Source of the DNA: Hoplostethus atlanticus
Taxonomy: Eukaryota; Chordata; Actinopteri; Trachichthyiformes; Trachichthyidae
DNA length: 64,000 nt
Reading direction: 5' to 3'
NCBI GenBank assembly: GCA_034670405.1
Contig: JAXDDX010000018.1
Coordinates: forward strand, 1,054,501-1,118,500
The position numbers were made by a program, and so were the translations under genes. Under the pieces are notes generated by a model that ran no database searches, had not been told where the DNA came from, and worked only from the letters and a program-made list of their open reading frames with translations. Every line of letters begins with the position of its first letter. Position 1 is the stretch's first letter. Below, piece by piece: positions 59,201-64,000 of this stretch.

Positions 59201-61952
59201 AACATGCATTTCAGTCTTGGCAAAGTATCTCAAAGCCACAACCTTCATATGGTTGTTGTATGTGAGGAGTACAACATGATCGAGCTAAATTTACCCAAAG
59301 TCCCAAAGCTTAACTTCAAATTGGAAAAATAAATGACATTCTGCACTATAATCTCCTAAATGAGTTTACAAAGTGCTTTAGAGAGAAACAAGGCAGAAAT
59401 AATTCAAGACAAAAAAGGAACATAATGATAATAATGGCCCAAGTTCATCAGTCAAGGGGCCCTGATGGGAAAAGCCTGATACTTTCACCACTCACTGTAT
59501 GGTTGGTCTAACCCAAGCAAACTCATGCTTTACTACATTTTACAACAAATATAACAAAGACTCAAAGAGGGGAAGTGATTTGACAGCTTCAGTAGTCATG
59601 ATGGCAAATGGGAGTCTGGCCTGTGGAGCAGGGAGTCGCGTGCGGCGGGGCGGCTCTGATGTCGAGTAGGGAACAGGGGTTCACGCTCTGCGCTGGCTGC
59701 ATTTACATCAACTTCATTTACACCGGCTTATTCAGCGACAGGTAATAATATTCATCATTTTATTGAATCAGCGCTTTTATCCCGGCTGTAAGAGGAAAGG
59801 ATAGCGCGGCGTGTGATGCTGCGTCCGCTCATTTAGTCTAGTCAGTGCCGTGGGATGCAACAACTGCACCATTTCTTCTGTCTATTAGTTACGACCTACT
59901 ACGTAACGAGCCCCTGCCACCATGCATCTCCACCAGCACGCACACATACTTGGTACGTTGCTCTGCAGATAATGGAAATATCACATTTCTGATTTATGTT
60001 GTCCATCTATACACTCTTTCGTTTCATCTGGCTCGGTAGCTGTATAGCATTATTTATTGTGCTGTTTTGTTTTCTGCTGCGTTATTAAATAATATTCATA
60101 CTTCGATAAGAGCTATTGCCCTTTAAAGGGTCACTGCTCTCCTTGGGTGATGCTTATTTCATGCCTGCTTTTTTTTCATCCTACTTTTTTGCTTATAGCT
60201 TTTGAAGTTGCTCCACAGCCCCCGATACCGAATGGATTTGTGTCTCCTGTTTCCGCGGGAGTACACACTGCAGATTGCATTGATCTCTTAAAAAGGCAAC
60301 ATGGTCACATGTCTGTGCAGTGACCCATTTAGAGACCAATTTCTGTCAGTTCAGCTTAATCAGCCTAACCCTGCGTTTAACATGATGTACCTATGACCTA
60401 CACAATATAATGTACATATAATATATGCTTTAAATATAACCCGCAATTGGGATTTATATAAGTTACACCTGATTCAAATTAAATCCTCTGATGTTGAATT
60501 GTCCTTGAGCTTGTTGTTAATTCAGATGGAGTAAGTGGTTTAAAAATGCATTGACTGTTCGATGCACTGATGCACTGTTCCCGTGGCACGGTGAGCTCTG
60601 CAAAGTAAACAGACCGAGCAAACGCCGAGAGTGCTTGCTGTACTTCCTTTTTTTCAGGAGTTCAATTTCTGTGCAGTTGCTAGAGAAGGTGCTACACCTC
60701 TTGCTGTTGGTTAGTGTCAGCTCCAGTCTTACTTTTGTGAATTTGAATTCCTGTGTTAGGCTAGATAGAGATAACCCAAGACCTCCTTCCCATACAGCGC
60801 TACGCTACTGAGACAGCATGGGACACCTAGCCATTTCTTATACCTTTGCTCTATGTATCTCATGTGCTGTGATCTCTCTATGTACTGTAAACCTCTTAAC
60901 ACATCTTGTGAATCTGCTTTGTGTGCAAGGTTTGCATTATACCATCTTCCTACTTTTGGCAGGCTTCTCTGATATTGTTGGCTCTTGATGTAGAATCCTA
61001 CATCTGACAATCGGCCCTTGCCAAGAGAGATGCATACAAAATAAATGATGCTCACTTTTAATTCAGGTAAAAATGTAGACATAATGGAACAGGAGGCTAA
61101 CCACCTAACTTCAACTCTGCTTCAGCTTTTTGACCGCTAGCACGTGGTTTATCGTCTTCTGGAAATCAAGCACTACCATGTCTAGTTTACATTTCACTTT
61201 CATCGATGTCCTTTCTTACAGTCAGTCAGGTATATAGGAGACGTCATGTAGTTAACTTCCTTATTCACCTACTTTTTCACTTGTTCATGCATCACTCTGT
61301 CTAGAATTTCTAAAGTAACATCCAAAGGGACAGTGGTCCATAATCACCAGTTTCAAACCTGTTGCTTTTTTTGGATAATGAAATCACTGTTGCAGGTTTC
61401 ACGTCATTACACACAATACCTTGTTTGACATTTCTGTCTCCAACGCTATGTTCTGGGTAATTATACAGAACGGATTGCAGGCTACGTCTGCAAGACAGTT
61501 TGATTGCTCAGATAAACATTTCAATCATGCGTTAAGCATTGGTTGCTAAAGTAACCCAAAAGCTAGTCAAGCATCTCTCTAGCTTTCCTCTGATTCTGAA
61601 GTATGTTGTTAAAAGCCGGGAATAACCTTGAGGCTGTTTCTTTGTTTCTTTCTTTTACAGTGATTTGGATACTTGGCACAAGATATAATCCAATGTTGTT
61701 CACTAAAACCCACAAACCCACTCCCCATGACATTTATGTGATTGGACCCCCCTCCCCTCTCCAGGTTTTGCAATCCTCCAGGCCATCATGGAGTCGGCTG
61801 TAGCCAATAACTGGCAGGTGACAGCACGCTCAGTGGGGAACATTGTGGACCCCACAGAGTACAGACGCATCATTGAGGAGATGGATCGCCGGCAGGAGAA
61901 ACGCTTCCTCATCGACTGTGAGGTGGACAGGATCAACTCTATTCTGGAGCAG
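35278..61952 (+). CDS. gria3: AMPA-type glutamate receptor subunit GluA3 (first four coding exons)
   Basis: This is a ligand-gated cation channel subunit of the postsynaptic membrane. Exons 35278-35365, 35783-35941, 49099-49338 and 61765-61952 join in frame to 225 residues: a signal peptide ([21 protein letters not shown]) and the first part of the amino-terminal LIVBP-like domain, which steers subunit assembly. Diagnostic GluA3 features are [20 protein letters not shown], the sequon NVT in [25 protein letters not shown] and [17 protein letters not shown]. GluA1, 2 and 4 differ at these places. Intron phases and lengths (159, 240 and 188 bp) fit the AMPA receptor pattern. Ligand-binding, pore, Q/R and flip/flop exons lie beyond the right edge. 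The teleost paralog (3a or 3b) is not resolved. Confidence 0.95.
35783..35941 (+). CDS. gria3: gria3 exon 2 (159 bp)
   Basis: The acceptor is tttcatgtag and the donor is cacgcct|gtgagt. It encodes [15 protein letters not shown] through SFSVTHA. Intron 1 is unusually short (417 bp) beside the following introns. Confidence 0.95.
36081..36104 (+). repeat. (CA)n microsatellite
   Basis: An AC run of about 24 bases with one CG interruption, 140 bp after gria3 exon 2. Confidence 0.9.
36234..36257 (+). repeat. Poly-C run of 24
   Basis: 24 uninterrupted C residues. Mononucleotide C/G runs of this length are rare in vertebrate DNA and prone to sequencing error. Confidence 0.85.
36454..37250 (-). other. 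Two adjacent minus-strand open frames in gria3 intron 2, unknown
   Basis: Frames of 111 and 153 codons abut (37250-36915 and 36915-36454) without recognisable domains. The better-looking piece is the first frame's C-terminal half ([20 protein letters not shown], then [20 protein letters not shown]), where base composition looks more coding-like. I do not recognise a family. Chance, a decayed retrocopy or an antisense exon are all possible. Confidence 0.2.
43230..43365 (+). repeat. TAAC/GTTAC-rich dispersed repeat relic (hAT-MITE-like)
   Basis: The segment contains taacaatattactgaaatgg, tcgttacatcacttgttact, cagtaattacattac and gagtaacatgttacagccca. These are typical of the 'gtaacgcgttac' fish repeat class, here without clean termini. 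Confidence 0.4.
44372..45070 (-). mobile_element. Degraded Tc1/mariner-type transposon remnant
   Basis: Read on the minus strand, 44960-44400 contains [20 protein letters not shown], then a diverged DDE core, [10 protein letters not shown] followed by a stop where the catalytic Glu of IENLW should be, and [10 protein letters not shown]. These are hallmarks of Tc1/IS630-type transposases. Multiple stops and frame changes show it is dead. At 44372-44398 cagggaggtggacaaaataa with tggaaaca marks one terminal inverted repeat. The other end is not clear. A triplicated 'catcagac' unit sits at about 44935-44960. Confidence 0.75.
48520..48930. promoter_or_regulatory. Possible conserved noncoding block upstream of gria3 exon 3
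   Basis: GC-balanced, non-repetitive sequence contains AGATGGCGG (YY1-like) at 48570-48578, an octamer ATTTGCAT (POU) at 48635-48642, and a run of TAAT/ATTA and TTTATT motifs. No coding frame is convincing. Its composition differs from the AT-rich intron around it. Confidence 0.3.
49067..49086 (+). repeat. (CT)10 microsatellite forming the exon 3 pyrimidine tract
   Basis: A perfect CT dinucleotide run ends 12 bases before the gria3 exon 3 acceptor AG (49097-49098), with only gtgtgttgac between them. Confidence 0.9.
49099..49338 (+). CDS. gria3: gria3 exon 3 (240 bp)
   Basis: The acceptor is tgttgacag, preceded by a (CT)10 tract, and the donor is gagag|gtaaga. It encodes [18 protein letters not shown] through VYLYDTERG. 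The length is a multiple of three, so skipping would keep the frame. Confidence 0.96.
49640..49970. promoter_or_regulatory. Possible conserved noncoding block downstream of gria3 exon 3
   Basis: Non-repetitive, CpG-containing sequence holds homeodomain-like ctctaattggatta, a Sox-type aacaaagaacacaat, and a second AGATGGCGG at 49947-49955. It begins 300 bp after exon 3. Function is inferred only from motif clustering. Confidence 0.3.
51242..51268 (+). repeat. (AT)n microsatellite
   Basis: A TA dinucleotide run of about 27 bases that degenerates into taaat units. Confidence 0.9.
53893..53908 (+). repeat. (TG)8 microsatellite
   Basis: A TG run just outside the donor side of the candidate minus-strand exon 54112-53923. 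Confidence 0.85.
53923..54112 (-). other. Candidate antisense exon in gria3 intron 3, unknown product
   Basis: On the minus strand, a good acceptor (acatgttgttttcag|atcaca is approximated by gttgttttcag at 54123-54113) and a donor (caatgag|gtcagc, GT at 53922-53921) bound 190 bp. One frame is open throughout: [20 protein letters not shown], then [20 protein letters not shown], then a Phe-rich end [14 protein letters not shown]. The other two frames have stops. The segment is CpG-containing and unlike its flanks. I recognise no family. It could be an exon of a nested gene, a decayed retrocopy or chance. Confidence 0.3.
54779..54799 (+). promoter_or_regulatory. RE1/NRSE-like element in gria3 intron 3
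   Basis: The left half TTCAGCACC is identical to the consensus RE1 left half, followed by TT, and the right half GGACAGTTCC matches GGACAGCGCC at eight of ten. Spacing is canonical, and overall 17 of 21 positions agree. RE1 recruits REST/NRSF, which silences neuronal genes outside neurons, so a site in an AMPA receptor gene is plausible. Confidence 0.55.
54822..54877 (+). repeat. (CT)n/(GTCTCT)n tract
   Basis: About 55 bases of CT repeats interrupted by regularly spaced GT, starting 23 bases after the RE1-like element. Confidence 0.9.
55640..55970. promoter_or_regulatory. Possible conserved noncoding block in gria3 intron 3
   Basis: Unique, GC-balanced sequence includes a TCF/LEF-like tcatcaaag, two nearby copies of ctgtcaga, and gccttattaggcac. 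No frame looks coding. It is marked only because it stands out from the AT-rich intron. Confidence 0.2.
56264..56294 (+). repeat. (TG)15 microsatellite
   Basis: An uninterrupted TG run of 31 bases followed by a CT/GT-rich degenerate tail to about 56340. Confidence 0.95.
56863..56911 (+). repeat. G-rich minisatellite (GGGGGT)n with quadruplex potential
   Basis: Tandem gggggt units followed by a run of 12 G. Many G-runs of four or more separated by single T fit an intramolecular G-quadruplex on the plus (transcript) strand. Confidence 0.85.
58515..58531 (+). repeat. Poly-G run of 17
   Basis: 17 uninterrupted G in gria3 intron 3. Its exact length may be uncertain in assemblies. Confidence 0.85.
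59620..60180. promoter_or_regulatory. Possible conserved noncoding block in gria3 intron 3
   Basis: A 560-bp segment with CpGs and clustered motifs: gtaataatattcatcatttt, cttttatcccggctgtaaga, tagttacgacctactacgta, the perfect palindrome ccctttaaaggg at 60119-60130, and ttattaaataatattcatac. No coding frame was found. Inferred only from composition. Confidence 0.3.
60756..61400 (-). mobile_element. Degraded LINE reverse transcriptase fragment (Tx1-like)
   Basis: On the minus strand two pieces occur in the order expected for a reverse transcriptase. First, near 61330-61150, is [20 protein letters not shown] followed by [16 protein letters not shown] with internal stops. Then, near 60900-60760, is [20 protein letters not shown] followed by LYGKEVLG, a block I associate with Tx1-like fish LINEs. 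Stops and frame changes make it non-functional. The boundaries are approximate. Confidence 0.55.
61765..61952 (+). CDS. gria3: gria3 exon 4 (188 bp)
   Basis: The acceptor is cccctctccag and the donor is gagcag|gtatca. It encodes [26 protein letters not shown] and [16 protein letters not shown], ending ILEQ in phase 0. Confidence 0.96.
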
Positions 61953-64000
61953 GTATCACGTCAACACACACACTGACACGCTAAAGATAACAAAATGTCT
62001 GTCCTTCAGCTTCAAGGGAAACTGTTTAAGTACCTTTACTCAGCCCTTGTGACACTCCGTTGTTTTTAAAGGAACACGTACACACCGTATGTTCCTCACT
62101 TTCCGCCGTGAGCGCCATCATTTCCATTTACACCCTTGGTAGAGCGAGGCACTCTCCTGGCTCTCTCTTTTAATTTCTTTTCTATTACGAAAAGTACTTT
62201 GAGTGCAATCCTAACTGCCTCAGATCTGAACCTCATCATTTGGGAGACGTTGTTACAATAGACTAAATGTGTCCGTTCAATTGAGGCTTGTTATTTTGTT
62301 GTTTTAGTTTGAACACTGTTTGAGGTCACTTGAGGCTTGATTCACACCGAGGGATGAAGCAACCTCCTCATCCTTGTTTCCTTGGTGATCATCAGCTGTA
62401 GTATTCCCCATCAATCTTGACTCAGATGTATTAATGCATGCTGCACACAGGGGGGTCCATGTTAATGAATGCTTTATTGTCAAAAATTAATTACATCAGG
62501 GTTATTTAGCATTTTGTTTATTGCACTGCAGAATATCATTTAGCCGTTATTGGCAGGATTAGATTCCTTTGCTGTTCGATTGCTAATACATTGAAAGGAA
62601 ATGACATCATGCATACCACTGGGGTCCGGCAAAGGATCTTCAAGCTGAATTGATTAGTTTGAGACGTCATTATTGTTGATTTCTGAAGATGGTCAGGCTG
62701 AAGTGATGTCAGGATTTCTCAGCTGGATGTGTGTTTTCCTTCAGGCAGTGAGCTAACACACACTTCCAACCAACCACTCCAACCACTTATGTTGCTGCAC
62801 CACCTGCACTGTTTACTGGATCTTTTACAAAAAAGCCTCAAGCCCATAAGCATGGGTTATTGTGTGTGTGTGGGTGGGTGGTTGTGTGTGTGTGTGTGTG
62901 TTAGTGCACGCTCATTTGAACCATTAATCACAGGCGGATCCTAACCTTTTGTCCTTTGCTGAGGTGTATGTGTGAAAAGGCATCTGCCCTCTACATAATG
63001 ATGCTTCATCATTACCGGCCTTACGGGTTTTCCTCTGACCTTCTGTCTTCATTGCCACTGACGCTGGGGAATATTTTTAGTGACATTTTCATTAATTAAA
63101 TGAAGTTTGCTTTTCTCTGCCCTTCTCATTGAGATAGAGGGTTTCTTCAACTGTTAACAAAATTCCACCGCGTTGTATTTAAGTTATCCAATCAGATAAT
63201 AGTGGTCACTCAGTGTCAGGCAGATCCAGTTATACTCTCTTTACCGTACTGGCGTAGCGCGAACGGTGGCCTTGTATGCAGCCATCTGTCAGGCAAACGT
63301 CTCTCCAGATGCTTGAGAGTGGCAAGACACGTCTGGGTCTCTCGAGAGCGATGCCTTATGCGAGCTGCGACATCAACACTTGCTTTAATATAATATCAGC
63401 TCCCAGTGTAAGTAGGACACACTGTCCCATAACAGCAACAACAATGAGCCTACTATAAATAGCCTACCCTCCTAGCCTGAGGGAAGATCTCTCACAAAGG
63501 CAGGAGTGAGCAAACACAACCAAGATCACTCAGACATCAGGAAGCAGCCATTTTGGACATGATTCCTTCATCGGTGTACAGGATTGGAGTTAGAGAGACG
63601 GAAACTTATACTCATCAATATACTTACTCAGGCTGGCCATAGCAGGCGAATCCTCTTGAGACCTGCAGGCTATCATCTCTACCCAATATGCTATTTATAA
63701 ATCATACGCTGACACCTACCATTCAGTTTGTGCAAATAAGTTTCATCAGCAAGGTAGTTTTCAAACGGAACGGGGCTTTATTTGTTGTTGAATGTGCCCT
63801 TGTGACTTCTCCCTCCCCCGCAGGCTCTCTTGCCATCTTAAAAAGTATCACTCCATTCATCCCCTCAGAAAAAAAGAAGACAGAGCGATATACAGCACCT
63901 CCTCCCCAAAGGCTCCTCATCAATAATAGAAGCACAGTGGACTGTAATCCCGGCCACAGCACCAGTTTTGGAGAGACAGCACGATGGATGAACAGAGAAA
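61953..64000. other. gria3 intron 4 (partial)
   Basis: The next AMPA receptor exon (a short one beginning with a VILGKH-type peptide) was not found before the right edge. It contains a (TG)n tract at 62861-62901 and otherwise unique sequence. No other gene is recognised. Confidence 0.6.
62861..62901 (+). repeat. (TG)n/(GGTG)n microsatellite
   Basis: TG repeats interrupted by three tggg units, about 40 bases. Confidence 0.9.

Larger units (their letters stand above)
49339..61764. other. gria3 intron 3 (12.4 kb)
   Basis: No gria3 exon is seen. Noteworthy contents have their own entries: a poly-A15 at 49365-49379, several simple repeats, an RE1-like site, a possible minus-strand exon, G-rich tracts and a LINE remnant. 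The 50-53 kb stretch appears AT-rich and featureless apart from an (AT)n at 51242-51268 and a repeat-core relic at about 51632. Confidence 0.6.

Noticed and set aside
1-64000. CRISPR arrays, operons, phage or defence systems
   Set aside because: The DNA is vertebrate nuclear sequence. The tandem repeats present are microsatellites without spacer-repeat organisation.

Overview
The window is nuclear DNA of a bony fish, almost certainly a teleost. Three vertebrate genes are recognisable from their exon translations. They have GT-AG introns of vertebrate size, and the interspersed repeats are of fish type: a tRNA-derived SINE, Tc1 and LINE remnants, and the 'cagacgcttttatcc' repeat core. There are no bacterial operons, CRISPR arrays or phage genes. 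The species cannot be named from the sequence alone.

Layout. (1) About 1 to 10.5 kb, minus strand: the 5' half of a neuroligin gene, best matched to nlgn3. It has a noncoding first exon with a CpG-rich promoter near 10.25-10.51 kb, then coding exons at 6168-6648, 3002-3151 and 1876-2061. The remaining exons lie beyond the left edge. (2) 10.5-14.4 kb: a repeat-rich spacer between two divergent promoters. (3) 14561-21145, plus strand: a complete 19-exon cchcr1 gene (coiled-coil alpha-helical rod protein 1). The exons join in frame to an 858-residue protein. (4) 21.1-34.9 kb: intergenic DNA with a LINE 3' end, a possible CTCF site, an isolated GC-rich open segment, a possible conserved noncoding block and an interstitial telomere-like repeat. 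(5) 34.9-64 kb, plus strand: the 5' part of an AMPA receptor subunit gene, best matched to gria3. Its first four coding exons are at 35278-35365, 35783-35941, 49099-49338 and 61765-61952. Introns 2 and 3 are about 13 kb and 12 kb. They hold candidate regulatory elements, including an RE1/NRSE-like site, and a Tc1-like and a Tx1-like LINE remnant.

How the genes relate. Neuroligin-3 is a postsynaptic adhesion protein and GluA3 is a postsynaptic glutamate receptor subunit, so two excitatory-synapse genes lie about 25 kb apart, transcribed away from each other. Between them is a centrosome/P-body coiled-coil gene with no obvious functional link. I found no clearly novel biological system. The items most worth checking are the RE1-like element, a possible spliced minus-strand exon inside a gria3 intron, microsatellites abutting splice acceptors, a short upstream ORF before the gria3 start, and several possible conserved noncoding blocks.
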